Source: Amycolatopsis acidicola
Lineage (GTDB): Bacteria; Actinomycetota; Actinomycetes; Mycobacteriales; Pseudonocardiaceae
Assembly: GCF_007713735.2 (NCBI RefSeq)
Contig: NZ_VMNW02000010.1
Location: 89,701-153,700, forward strand
Direction: 5' to 3'
DNA: 64,000 nucleotides
A program made the translations under genes and the position numbers. Under the pieces are notes generated by a model that was given only the letters and a program-made list of their open reading frames with translations, searched no databases and was not told the origin of the DNA. Below are positions 28,841-36,553 of the stretch, one piece after another. Positions within the stretch are counted from its first letter, which is position 1, and each line of letters begins with the position of its first letter.

Positions 28841-29848
28841 TTATCTGTGCGCCAGAAGGACTTCGGTGTCCGCTCCGGCCGCCGCGGCACGGGCACTGTG
28901 CGTGGCATCGGTGGCCGCGCGGAGCGAGACGGCGTCACGCAGAAGACGCTCCACGCCGTATTCCGCCAGGTAGCCGTAGCCGCCGTGGGATTGCAGCGCG
29001 GCCGCAGCGACGGAGATCGCACGTTCGCAGTTCCGGGCGAGCACCGCGGCCGCCCGGTGCGGTGTTTCGGGCGCGGCCAGGGCTTCCGTGAACGCCTCTG
29101 CCGCTGTGGCGGACTGCTCGAAGAGCGACTGGCGGACCGTGGGCAACGCGGTGAGCGGAGCCCCGAATTGGACTCGCTCGCGCGAATAGGCGAGGGCGCG
29201 CTCCGCCGCCTCAGCGGCTATCCCGGCCGCGATCGCGCCACCCGCGAGCTGCAGGCGTGCGCGTACCCCGGGGGTCATGGGAAATCCGTTCACCGGTGCG
29301 TCGACGGTCGCCGAGATGGTCATCGCGCCCGCAAGACCGGTTCGGCGCAGCACATCCCCGTAGCCGAGCGAACCCGGCTCGATCAGCCAGGCGGTATCAC
29401 CGCCGAGCACCAGCACGTGCGGTGACCGTCCCGCGGGGTCCAAACGCGACAGACGCCCACGCAGACGAGCTTCGTCCTGGTTCAGCTCGCTTCGCGGCGA
29501 ATCGGCGTCCACTACGCACACCAGGTCTCGTGCCGCGTGCACGGATTCCAGCACCCGTCCGTCGAGAACCTCCGCCGCCGCGTGGGCTTGTGCCGACGAC
29601 CAGGCCAACGCCGGCCAATATCGTCCCAACGCGGCCAGCGCGGTCAGGCGGAGCACCAGCGGCGCTCCCCCGCCGCCCCGCTCTTCGCCGGCGCCCAGCG
29701 TCCAGAGCCCGGCGTCGGCCAGGGCGTGCCGCGCTTCCCCGATCTTGTCCGGGGCGTCGTCGCCGGGCGCTTCGCCGTATTTCGCGACCACGGCGTCGAC
29801 GAGATCGATCACGTCCCGCTGATCCTGGGACAGTGGGATCCCGCTCAC
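28841..29848 (-). CDS. Degenerate acyl-CoA dehydrogenase subunit
   Basis: A 335-residue acyl-CoA dehydrogenase-like protein, about 50 residues short. The N-terminal helical domain and the C-terminal QSHGGYGYLAEYGVERLLRDA segment are clear, but the middle domain lacks the usual TEP-GSD FAD/substrate motif. The expected YEGT-type catalytic Glu is also missing (ATDATHSAR). In actinobacterial steroid and terpenoid pathways such short subunits pair with a second subunit as alpha2-beta2 enzymes; the acyl-CoA dehydrogenase at 33178 is the obvious partner here (inference). Its ATG overlaps the stop of the upstream crotonase (ATGA, 29845-29848). Confidence 0.82.
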   Translation of the reverse strand: MSGIPLSQDQRDVIDLVDAVVAKYGEAPGDDAPDKIGEARHALADAGLWTLGAGEERGGGGAPLVLRLTALAALGRYWPALAWSSAQAHAAAEVLDGRVLESVHAARDLVCVVDADSPRSELNQDEARLRGRLSRLDPAGRSPHVLVLGGDTAWLIEPGSLGYGDVLRRTGLAGAMTISATVDAPVNGFPMTPGVRARLQLAGGAIAAGIAAEAAERALAYSRERVQFGAPLTALPTVRQSLFEQSATAAEAFTEALAAPETPHRAAAVLARNCERAISVAAAALQSHGGYGYLAEYGVERLLRDAVSLRAATDATHSARAAAAGADTEVLLAHR

Positions 29849-30624
29849 TGCCAGAACCTTTCGGGGTCCGGCGCCCTGCGCTCGGCGAACGCATTGCTCA
29901 TCTCGTGCGCCTCACCGGTCGTGAGGTAGAGGGACAACTGTTGATCGTGGGCCATCCGCGCCTGGCCGGAAACTCCGTTGTGGCGGGCGGAGAAGGCCGC
30001 CTTCATCCCGCCGATGGCCAGTGGGCTCCGCGAGGAGATCTCCCTCGCGACCGAACGGGCGCGCGCCAGCAGGTCCGCGGCGGGGACGACGTCGTTGACC
30101 AGGCCGCGCGCGAATGCTTCCTGGGCGGAGTACTTCCGGTTGAGGTACCACATCTCCTTCGCCCGCTTGCGGCCGATCGAGTCCTCCAGGTACCAGCTGC
30201 CGTATCCGGCGTCGAAGCTGCCGACGAGCGGGCCGACCTGGCGGAACACCGCGTTCTCCGAAGCGACGGTGAGGTCGCAGACGTTGGCGAGCACGTTGCC
30301 GCCACCGACCGCGAACCCGTTGACCGCGGCGATGACCGGCTTCGGAATGGTGTCGATCGCCTGGTACACATCGATGATCGGCAGGACCTGTGACTGGTCC
30401 AGTGACGTGGTCTCGTCGTGCTCGCCGCCGATGCAGAAGAACTTCTCGCCCGAGCCCGTCAGCACGGCCGCACGCAGCCTCGGGTCCAGCCGAAACCGCT
30501 GCAGCACGTCGAACAGCTCCAGGCAGGTCTGGTGCCGGAACTTGTTCGCCGCTTTCTCCCGGTTGATCGTGATGGTCAGCACCGGCTCGTCGCGCTCGAC
30601 GAGGATGTCTTCGTAGTCGGTCAT
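29845..30624 (-). CDS. Crotonase of the MenB/BadI type (candidate ring-opening hydrolase)
   Basis: A 259-residue enoyl-CoA hydratase/isomerase-fold protein with the features shared by MenB and BadI (2-ketocyclohexanecarboxyl-CoA hydrolase): the oxyanion segment FFCIGGEHDE, GFAVGGGNVLANVCDLTVAS, RQVGPLVGSFDAGYGSWYL with Asp138, and RAKEMWYLNRKYSAQEA. The GGGNVLA-CDLT stretch is nearest to BadI as I recall it. BadI hydrolyses a cyclic beta-keto acyl-CoA to an open dicarboxyl-CoA; MenB runs a related Claisen step in menaquinone synthesis. Without other men genes nearby, ring opening is favoured. Coupled to neighbours by ATGA overlaps at both ends. Confidence 0.82.
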   Translation of the reverse strand: MTDYEDILVERDEPVLTITINREKAANKFRHQTCLELFDVLQRFRLDPRLRAAVLTGSGEKFFCIGGEHDETTSLDQSQVLPIIDVYQAIDTIPKPVIAAVNGFAVGGGNVLANVCDLTVASENAVFRQVGPLVGSFDAGYGSWYLEDSIGRKRAKEMWYLNRKYSAQEAFARGLVNDVVPAADLLARARSVAREISSRSPLAIGGMKAAFSARHNGVSGQARMAHDQQLSLYLTTGEAHEMSNAFAERRAPDPERFWQ

Positions 30625-31484
30625 TTCCCGGCCTCTCGCGTGCGGAATCCCTTGCCGTTCTTGGTGCCCAGCCGCCCGGCCGCGACCATCGCCCGTAGCA
30701 GGGGCGGTGGCGCGAAGGCCGGGTCGAGCGTCGCGTCGTAAGCGCTGCGGGTCGCGTGCTCGTGCACGTCGAGCCCGATCATGTCCAGGAGTTCCAGCGG
30801 CCCCTGCCGGTAGCCGAGGCCGAGTTTCAGCGCGATGTCGAGGTCTTCGGCAGACGCGAGATCGTCGTCGAAGGCCTGGACGACGTCGTTGAGGTAGGGC
30901 ATCAGCAGCCGGTTGACCAGGAACCCTGGCCGGTCCTTGACCACGACCGGTTCCTTGCCCACGGCCTGGACGAAAGCCTTGAGCCGGTCGAGCACCGCGG
31001 GTGCGGTCTGCAGTGCCCGTACGATTTCGATGATCTTCATGAGCGGGGCGGGATTGAAGAAGTGCAGTCCAGCGAAGCGTTCCGGGTGCGACACCGCGGT
31101 CGCGAGCTCCGACACCGACAGCGCCGACGTGTTGGTGGCGATCACACTGTCGGGCGCCACGACTTCGGAGACCTTGGCCAGCAACACTTTTTTGACGTCG
31201 GCCCGTTCGGTGACGGCTTCGATCACGAGCCGGGCGTCAGCGAGGTCGGCGAGCGTGGTCGTCGCGCGGACCCGGCCCAGGATCGTGACGCGCTCGTCGG
31301 CGGTGATCTTGCCGCGGTCGACGCCGCCCTGCAGGAACTCGCCCAGCCGCCGCATGCCATCGTCCCCACGCGACTGATCAGCCTCCAGCACGGTGACCTG
31401 CGCGCCACCGGCAGCCGCGACCTGGGCGATGCCCGCGCCCATCGTGCCGAAGCCGAGGACCGCGACCCTTTCGAACTCAAGCAT
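30621..31484 (-). CDS. 3-hydroxyacyl-CoA dehydrogenase (3-hydroxybutyryl-CoA dehydrogenase-like)
   Basis: A 287-residue NAD-dependent L-3-hydroxyacyl-CoA dehydrogenase. Rossmann loop GFGTMGAGIA (residues 11-20), NTSALSV with the active-site Ser (S120), catalytic His in HFFNPAP (H141) and the C-terminal GRLGTKNGKGF. It oxidises the hydroxyl produced by a hydratase. ATG at 31484; its stop overlaps the BadI-like gene. A second, only moderately similar copy is directly upstream at 31515-32393, so the pathway probably has two different hydroxyacyl-CoA intermediates. Confidence 0.93.
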   Translation of the reverse strand: MLEFERVAVLGFGTMGAGIAQVAAAGGAQVTVLEADQSRGDDGMRRLGEFLQGGVDRGKITADERVTILGRVRATTTLADLADARLVIEAVTERADVKKVLLAKVSEVVAPDSVIATNTSALSVSELATAVSHPERFAGLHFFNPAPLMKIIEIVRALQTAPAVLDRLKAFVQAVGKEPVVVKDRPGFLVNRLLMPYLNDVVQAFDDDLASAEDLDIALKLGLGYRQGPLELLDMIGLDVHEHATRSAYDATLDPAFAPPPLLRAMVAAGRLGTKNGKGFRTREAGK

Positions 31485-31514
31485 TGATGCTCCTCGCTTG
31501 TCGGTGCCCGGCGG

Positions 31515-32393
31515 TCACGAGCCGAACAACCGGGTGTCGTCGTAGGTGTAGAAACCGCGGCCGGTCTTGCGCCCCAGATCCCCGGCGGCGACCATCCGCC
31601 CGACCATCGGCGGCGGGAAGAACCGCGGCTCCCGGAGCTGTTCGTACAACCGCGTCGCGACCTGCTGGTGGATGTCGAGGCCGACGATGTCGAGCAGCCG
31701 GAACGGGCCCATCGGGTGGCCCAGCGCGCCGGTGACCGCGGTGTCGATGGACTCCTTGGTGCCGAGCCCTGTCTCCAGTGCGGTGATGCAGCTGTTCTCC
31801 CACGGGATCAGGAAGCGGTTGACGATGAACCCCGGCCTGTCCTTCGTGACGACGATCGTCTTGCCGACCGACTCCAGGTATTCGGCCGTGACGCGGTGTG
31901 CCCAGCCGGCGGTGTGCCGCCCGTTCGCCACCTCGACCAGCTTCATCAGCGGCGCCGGGTTGCAGTAGTGCGTGCCGACGACCCGCTCGGGCCGTTTCGA
32001 GCCCGACGCGATCGCCGTCACCGACAGCGTGGACGTGTTGGTGTGGAAGACGGTTTCGTCCGAGACGATGCCGTCGAGCTCACCGAAGAGTTCCTTTTTG
32101 ACTTCGAGGTCTTCGAACACGGCTTCGACGACCACGTCGCAGTCGGCGAGGTCCTTGAGATCCGTGGTACCGGTGATCCCGGCCGACCCGGCGGCACCCC
32201 GCTCGGCCGTCAGCCTGCCGAGCTTCACGCTCTTGTCCAGGAATCCGCGCACGGTCGTCAGCCCGCGTTCGACTCGGTCGTCGGTCAGGTCGTACAGCAG
32301 GGTCCGGTGCCCCGCGCGCGTCGCGACCGTCGCGATGCCCGAGCCCATGGTGCCCGCGCCGAGCACGGCCACGGTCTTGGTTGCGTTTGTCAC
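31515..32393 (-). CDS. 3-hydroxyacyl-CoA dehydrogenase
   Basis: A 292-residue paralogue: loop GAGTMGSGIA (residues 12-21), NTSTLSV, catalytic His in THYCNPAP (H142; the usual HFFNPAP is altered) and the ending DLGRKTGRGFYTYDD. The altered pocket motif and a different C-terminus suggest a bulkier or branched substrate than its neighbour at 30621 (inference). Spaced 30 bases from the gene downstream and 32 from the SDR upstream; all lie in one transcription unit. Confidence 0.92.
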   Translation of the reverse strand: MTNATKTVAVLGAGTMGSGIATVATRAGHRTLLYDLTDDRVERGLTTVRGFLDKSVKLGRLTAERGAAGSAGITGTTDLKDLADCDVVVEAVFEDLEVKKELFGELDGIVSDETVFHTNTSTLSVTAIASGSKRPERVVGTHYCNPAPLMKLVEVANGRHTAGWAHRVTAEYLESVGKTIVVTKDRPGFIVNRFLIPWENSCITALETGLGTKESIDTAVTGALGHPMGPFRLLDIVGLDIHQQVATRLYEQLREPRFFPPPMVGRMVAAGDLGRKTGRGFYTYDDTRLFGS

Positions 32394-32425
32394 CGTTCTT
32401 CAGCTCCTCCTCTGGTGAAAGCGGC

Positions 32426-33181
32426 TCAGTGCGCGGCCTGGCCGCCGTCGATGACGATGGTTTCGCCGGTCATGAAGTCGGATTCGCGGCCGGCCAGCAG
32501 GCGCACCCACGGGCCCAGCTCGGCGGGTTCGCCCATCCGCCTGGCCGGAATCGCGCGCACGACTTTCTCCGTCGTGGCGGCGTCCGCGCGCATTTCGGCG
32601 TTCAGCTCGGTGGCGAAGTAGCCGGGCGCGATGGCGTTGACCTGGATGTTGTGTCTCGCCCATTCGATGGCCATCGAGCGGGTGAAAGCGATGAGGGCGG
32701 CTTTCGACACCGAGTAGGCGGCGTGGTTGGCGACACCCATGAGCCCGAAATTGGAGGCGACGGTGATGACCTTGCCGGAGCGCTGCTTCACCAGGTGCGC
32801 GCCGGCCGCCCTGGTCAGCAGGTAGGCGCCGCCGAGGTTGGTGGCCAGCACCCGGTTCCACTCCTCGGGGTCCTGCTCCAGCAACGGGGTGCTGGCGAGG
32901 ATTCCGGAGTTGTTGACGACGATGTCGACCCGGCCGAACGCTTCCACGGTCCGGTCCACGAGGTTCCGCACCGCCTTGCCGTCGGTGACATCGGTGGGTA
33001 CCGCGAGCGCTTCCCGGCCTGCCGCCTGTGTTTCCTTGACGAACGTGTCCAAATCGGACGATGTGCGCGCGGCCACGGTGACGGCGGCACCGGCCTCGCG
33101 CAGTGTGGTGGCGATCGCCCGGCCGAGGCCCCGGCTGGCACCGGTGACGATGGCGACCTTGCCTTCGAGTGATCCGGTCAT
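32426..33181 (-). CDS. Short-chain dehydrogenase/reductase (3-oxoacyl reductase/BadH-like)
   Basis: A 251-residue classical SDR with an intact set of motifs: TGASRGLG cofactor loop, NNSG, catalytic Ser in VASNFG and YSVSK with Tyr/Lys. Soluble NAD(P)-dependent alcohol/ketone interconversion. In cyclohexanecarboxylate degradation the corresponding step (BadH) oxidises 2-hydroxycyclohexanecarboxyl-CoA; here the position next to a BadI-like gene supports that reading but sequence alone does not prove it. Its stop region overlaps by four bases with neighbouring acyl-CoA dehydrogenase start side (33178-33181). Confidence 0.88.
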   Translation of the reverse strand: MTGSLEGKVAIVTGASRGLGRAIATTLREAGAAVTVAARTSSDLDTFVKETQAAGREALAVPTDVTDGKAVRNLVDRTVEAFGRVDIVVNNSGILASTPLLEQDPEEWNRVLATNLGGAYLLTRAAGAHLVKQRSGKVITVASNFGLMGVANHAAYSVSKAALIAFTRSMAIEWARHNIQVNAIAPGYFATELNAEMRADAATTEKVVRAIPARRMGEPAELGPWVRLLAGRESDFMTGETIVIDGGQAAH

Positions 33182-34410
33182 ACCAGCTCCTCGACCTTGC
33201 GTGCGGTGTCGCGCCCGATCAGCAGGCGCTGGACTTCGTTGGTCCCGTCATAGATCTGGGTGACCTTCGCGTCGCGCAGGCCACGCTCGACGCCGAGATC
33301 CGCCAGGTCGCCGTGGGGGCCGAGGATTCGCGCGGCCTCGACCGCCGCGCGGAAGCCGAGGTCGGTGCAGCTCTGCTTCATGATCCCGATCTGCCCCGGC
33401 GACGGGGATTCCTCGCGGTCGACTTCGCGCGCGATCGCCAGCAGCAGCAGCCGTCCTCGCAGGATTTCGCCGCGCAGATCGGCGAGCGCGAACGTGGCCT
33501 CGTCCGGGAATCGCTTGCCATGGATACACCGCAATGCGGTCAGAGTCCGCCCGTAGACCGAACGCGCGATCCCCACGCCCTGCGCGGCCGCGCTGATCCG
33601 GGACTTGATGACCGACGTCAGCACGATCGGCCAGCCATCCCCCTCCGCGCCGAGCCGGTTGCCCGCCGGAACTTCCACGCCGGAGAGGAACAGTTCCGCA
33701 GTGGAGGACCCGTGCATGCCCATCTTGACGAACGGCTGTCCGCGGGTGAGCCCTGCGCTGTCTCCGTCGACGACCAGCGCGGTGATCCCCTTGCGGCGCA
33801 TGGCCGGATCGACTGTCGCGAAGCAGACGACGACGTCGGCGCGATCCCCGGTGGTGATGAACGTCTTGGATCCGATCACGGTGTAGCCGACGACCTGACC
33901 GTGTTCGGTCCTCGGCACCGCACGGGTTTTCAGGCTCGCCGCGTCGCTTCCCGCGTCCGGCTCGGTGATTCCGAGTGAGCCGTAGCGCGTTCCGTCGAGC
34001 AGACCGGGGATGTAGCGGGACGCGAGTTCTTCGGTCCCGGCCTTCCAGATCGGGTAGGCCGCGTGCATCTGCGTCATGTAGACGAGACTCGTGGCCGCGC
34101 ACCCCGCGGCGATCTCCTCCATCGCGACGGCGTACGCCACGTTGGTGTCTTCGGTGCCGCCCCAGCGTTTCGGAAAGATGAGCCCGGCCAGGCCCGCGGC
34201 GGCGAGCGCTTGGTAGCTGTCGTGGGCGAAGGTGTGGGTGCGGTCCAGTTCCTCCGCACGCGGCGCGACTTCGGCGGCCACGACGTCCCGGACGCGGGCT
34301 CGCACGGCGAGTTCGCGGTCGTCGAGCAACCGGTCGCTGGCCGACTCGTCGAGCGCGTTCTGCACGGCGACGTAGCGGTCGGCATCGTAGACGCCGGATA
34401 GCGCTGTCAT
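33178..34410 (-). CDS. Acyl-CoA dehydrogenase
   Basis: A 410-residue FAD enzyme with complete domains: GLIFPKRWGGTEDTN, LGITEPDAGSDAAS, KTFITTGDRADV, and C-terminal QIYDGTNEVQRLLIGRD. The residue at the usual catalytic Glu place is Asp (D388 in YDGT), a known but less common variant. ATG at 34410 overlaps the crotonase stop (ATGA); the frame remains open far upstream but that is only high-GC noise over the next genes. Likely introduces the first double bond into the CoA-activated acid, alone or with the short subunit at 28841. Confidence 0.92.
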   Translation of the reverse strand: MTALSGVYDADRYVAVQNALDESASDRLLDDRELAVRARVRDVVAAEVAPRAEELDRTHTFAHDSYQALAAAGLAGLIFPKRWGGTEDTNVAYAVAMEEIAAGCAATSLVYMTQMHAAYPIWKAGTEELASRYIPGLLDGTRYGSLGITEPDAGSDAASLKTRAVPRTEHGQVVGYTVIGSKTFITTGDRADVVVCFATVDPAMRRKGITALVVDGDSAGLTRGQPFVKMGMHGSSTAELFLSGVEVPAGNRLGAEGDGWPIVLTSVIKSRISAAAQGVGIARSVYGRTLTALRCIHGKRFPDEATFALADLRGEILRGRLLLLAIAREVDREESPSPGQIGIMKQSCTDLGFRAAVEAARILGPHGDLADLGVERGLRDAKVTQIYDGTNEVQRLLIGRDTARKVEELV

Positions 34411-35198
34411 CGGTTCTCCCGTGTCACGGAGGGAAACTCGGGCGCACGACGTTGTTTGAAAGCCTCGATACCTTCGGCCGCTTCGGCGCCGCCGGTTGCG
34501 ATGGCGGCCAGCGAGGTTTCGTAGGCCAGCTCCGCTTCTGTCGGTGCGCCGACGCGGAGCGCGCGCAGGATCGCCACGTGCGCGCGCGGGCCCCGGGCCG
34601 CGATGTCCCCGGCCAGCTTCACCGCCGTGGGAAGCAGTTCCCCAGGCTCGACCGGTTCCAGCGGGCTCAGGCCCAGTTCGTAGGCCCGCTGCGCCGAAAG
34701 CCGGTTGCCGGAGAGCATCACGTGCGCTGCCACCGGCGTCCCGACCACTCGCCGAAGCCGCTGCGTGCCGCCATAGCCGGGAATGAGCCCGAGGCCGGAC
34801 TCCGGCAGGCCGAAGGAGGCACGCTGGGACAGCACGGAAAAGGTACTCGCGAGCACGAGTTCGAAACCGCCACCCAGGGCCAGGCCGTTCACCGCAGCGA
34901 TGACCGGCACCGGGCTGTGCTCGATCGCGGCCAGGATGCGCTGGCCCTCGCCGAGGATTTCTTGCGCGCGATGCGCGTCGAGGCCGGCCAGCTCGTCCAG
35001 GTCCGCGCCCGCGCTGAACGCCTTCTCCCCGGCCCCTGTGAGGACGATCGCACCTGCACCGGAGGCGGTCAGCCGCCTGATTTCCTCCGCCAGACCGCGC
35101 AGGGTCGCGGAGTTCAGTGCATTGTGGACCTTCGGGCGGTCGAGCGTGATCGTCGCGACCGGTCCGTCGTGCGCCACGAGCAGTTCGTTGCCGGACAT
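34407..35198 (-). CDS. Enoyl-CoA hydratase/isomerase family protein
   Basis: A 263-residue crotonase. Oxyanion-hole segments EKAFSAGADLDEL and NGLALGGGFELVLA are present; the first active-site Glu is kept (LPESGLGLIPGYGGTQ, E133), but the second catalytic Glu position reads His (VAAHVMLSG, H159). Two-Glu members hydrate enoyl-CoA; members with one acidic residue often isomerise or hydrolyse, so the reaction is open. ATG at 35198, three bases after the CoA transferase stop. Second gene of the 11-gene operon. Confidence 0.88.
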   Translation of the reverse strand: MSGNELLVAHDGPVATITLDRPKVHNALNSATLRGLAEEIRRLTASGAGAIVLTGAGEKAFSAGADLDELAGLDAHRAQEILGEGQRILAAIEHSPVPVIAAVNGLALGGGFELVLASTFSVLSQRASFGLPESGLGLIPGYGGTQRLRRVVGTPVAAHVMLSGNRLSAQRAYELGLSPLEPVEPGELLPTAVKLAGDIAARGPRAHVAILRALRVGAPTEAELAYETSLAAIATGGAEAAEGIEAFKQRRAPEFPSVTRENR

Positions 35199-35201
35199 GC
35201 G

Positions 35202-36437
35202 TCAGTTCTCCTCGTTCCCGAACACGACCGCCCCGGCCTCGGCCAGTTCCGTGATCCGCTGGTGGGGCACACCCATCTCTTCGAGCACCTCGCGGGTGTG
35301 CGCGCCGAGCGCCGGGAAGCAGGTGTTGCGGATCTCGGGCACCGAGCCGAGCCGAAACGGGCTGCGGACGCCGTAGAGACCTTCGCGCTCGGGCACCGGC
35401 AGTAGACTCTGGCGCGCCTTGAGCTGGGGATCCGCCACGACCTCGGACAACGTCTGTACCAGCGACGCGGGCACGTCGGCTTCGGCGAACACCTTCAGCC
35501 ACTCGGCCGCCGTGCGCTCGCGGAGCCGTTCGCCGATCACCTCGGTCAGGTGGGAGCGGTGCGCCCGGCGGCCGGCGTTGTCGCGAAGGGCCGGGTCCGC
35601 GGCGAGTTCTTCGAGTTTGATCGCGGCGCAGAAGCGTTGCCACATCAGGTCGTTGCCGATCGCGATCACGATGTCGCGGTCGGCCGTGGGGAACGGCTGG
35701 TAGACCGCGAGCACGGAGTCCGTCCCGCCGCTGGGCGCGGGCTCCGGCTCGCCGGCGAGGTAGGCCGCGATCCGGGGTGCCATCAGGGCGAGGTCGGTGT
35801 CCAGCAAGGAAACGTCGATGAGGTCGCCGTCGCCGGACGTGCGCTGGCGGACCAGCGCGGCGTTGATCGCCAGCGCCGCGCTCATCCCGGTGACGATGTC
35901 CGACAGCGCGGTCGAGACTCGCTGCGGCGAGCCGCCTTTCGCCCCGGTCACCGACATCAGGCCCGATCGCGCTTGCGCCGCCAGGTCGTAGCCGGGGAGC
36001 CGGTGGTCCGGGCCGTCGAGGCCGTAACCCGACATCGCGCAGTAGACGATCCGGGGACAGCGTGCCCGGACCGTCTCCGGGTCGAGCCCGAGGCGAACCA
36101 GCTTGGACGGGTTCATGTTCTCCATGAACACGTCCGCGCTTCCGATCAGCGAGTGCACCAGCTCCAGCCCCTCGGCCGTGCGGAGGTTGACCACCATCGA
36201 CCGCTTGTTGCGGTTCGCCGAGGCGAACCACGCGGACGTGCCGTCGGCGAAGGGCGGGCCCCAGCCGCGGCAGTCGTCGCCCACGTCCGGTCGTTCGACC
36301 TTGATCACGTCGGCGCCGAGGTCGGCCAGGTACATCGAAGCGGTCGGGCCGGCGTAAGAGGTCGTGAGATCGAGGACCCTCACGCCGGCGAGTGGTCCGG
36401 CCACTCCGCTCCGGCGGGAAGACGCGTGCGAATGCAT
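35202..36437 (-). CDS. CaiB/BaiF family (class III) CoA transferase
   Basis: A 411-residue formyl-CoA transferase-type protein: VRVLDLTTSYAGPTASMYLADLGADVIKVE at the N-terminus, RNKRSMVVNL, and catalytic Asp180 (STALSDIVTG). It moves CoA from a donor thioester to an acid and thus can activate the growth substrate. The ATG at 36437 is the likely start: its -10 box CAGTAT ends seven bases before it, giving a leaderless message. The longer frame to 36473 would run through the promoter. First gene of the 11-gene operon ending at 24384. Confidence 0.92.
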   Translation of the reverse strand: MHSHASSRRSGVAGPLAGVRVLDLTTSYAGPTASMYLADLGADVIKVERPDVGDDCRGWGPPFADGTSAWFASANRNKRSMVVNLRTAEGLELVHSLIGSADVFMENMNPSKLVRLGLDPETVRARCPRIVYCAMSGYGLDGPDHRLPGYDLAAQARSGLMSVTGAKGGSPQRVSTALSDIVTGMSAALAINAALVRQRTSGDGDLIDVSLLDTDLALMAPRIAAYLAGEPEPAPSGGTDSVLAVYQPFPTADRDIVIAIGNDLMWQRFCAAIKLEELAADPALRDNAGRRAHRSHLTEVIGERLRERTAAEWLKVFAEADVPASLVQTLSEVVADPQLKARQSLLPVPEREGLYGVRSPFRLGSVPEIRNTCFPALGAHTREVLEEMGVPHQRITELAEAGAVVFGNEEN

Positions 36438-36443
36438 GACCCG

Positions 36444-36473
36444 ATACTGTCCGACATTAAAAGCATGTGTCAA
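36444..36473 (-). promoter_or_regulatory. Promoter with overlapping GntR-type operator for the 11-gene operon
   Basis: Minus strand: TTGACA (36468-36473), an 18-base spacer and CAGTAT (36444-36449). The palindrome TGTCGGACA (36448-36456) overlaps the -10 box and is preceded by TTTAA. The transcription start predicted six to seven bases beyond -10 is the A of the ATG at 36437, so translation would be leaderless. Confidence 0.7.
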
Positions 36474-36495
36474 TAGGCGCCGAACTGCTTACTAC

Positions 36496-36524
36496 TTGAC
36501 GATACCTCGGCTGGTGCCCAAGAT
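36496..36524 (+). promoter_or_regulatory. Candidate promoter of the 36554 transporter
   Basis: TTGACG (36496-36501), 17-base spacer, CAAGAT (36519-36524), facing the transporter at 36554. No TGTC-N-GACA element overlaps it, unlike the promoter on the other strand, so the transporter may respond only partly to the regulator through the neighbouring site. Confidence 0.4.
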
Positions 36525-36553
36525 GTCCCCATGTCCACTGCTTTCCGGCAGCC

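Noticed and set aside
29845..30624. Naming the gene menB
   Set aside because: The sequence is also MenB-like, but no menaquinone gene neighbours it and the operon is catabolic; the BadI reading is better supported, though unproven.
33178..36231. A very long open frame across three genes (over 1000 codons)
   Set aside because: It is the continuation of the acyl-CoA dehydrogenase frame through genes read in other frames; the real start at 34410 has an ATGA overlap and fits the family, and the upstream part is arginine/proline-rich high-GC noise.
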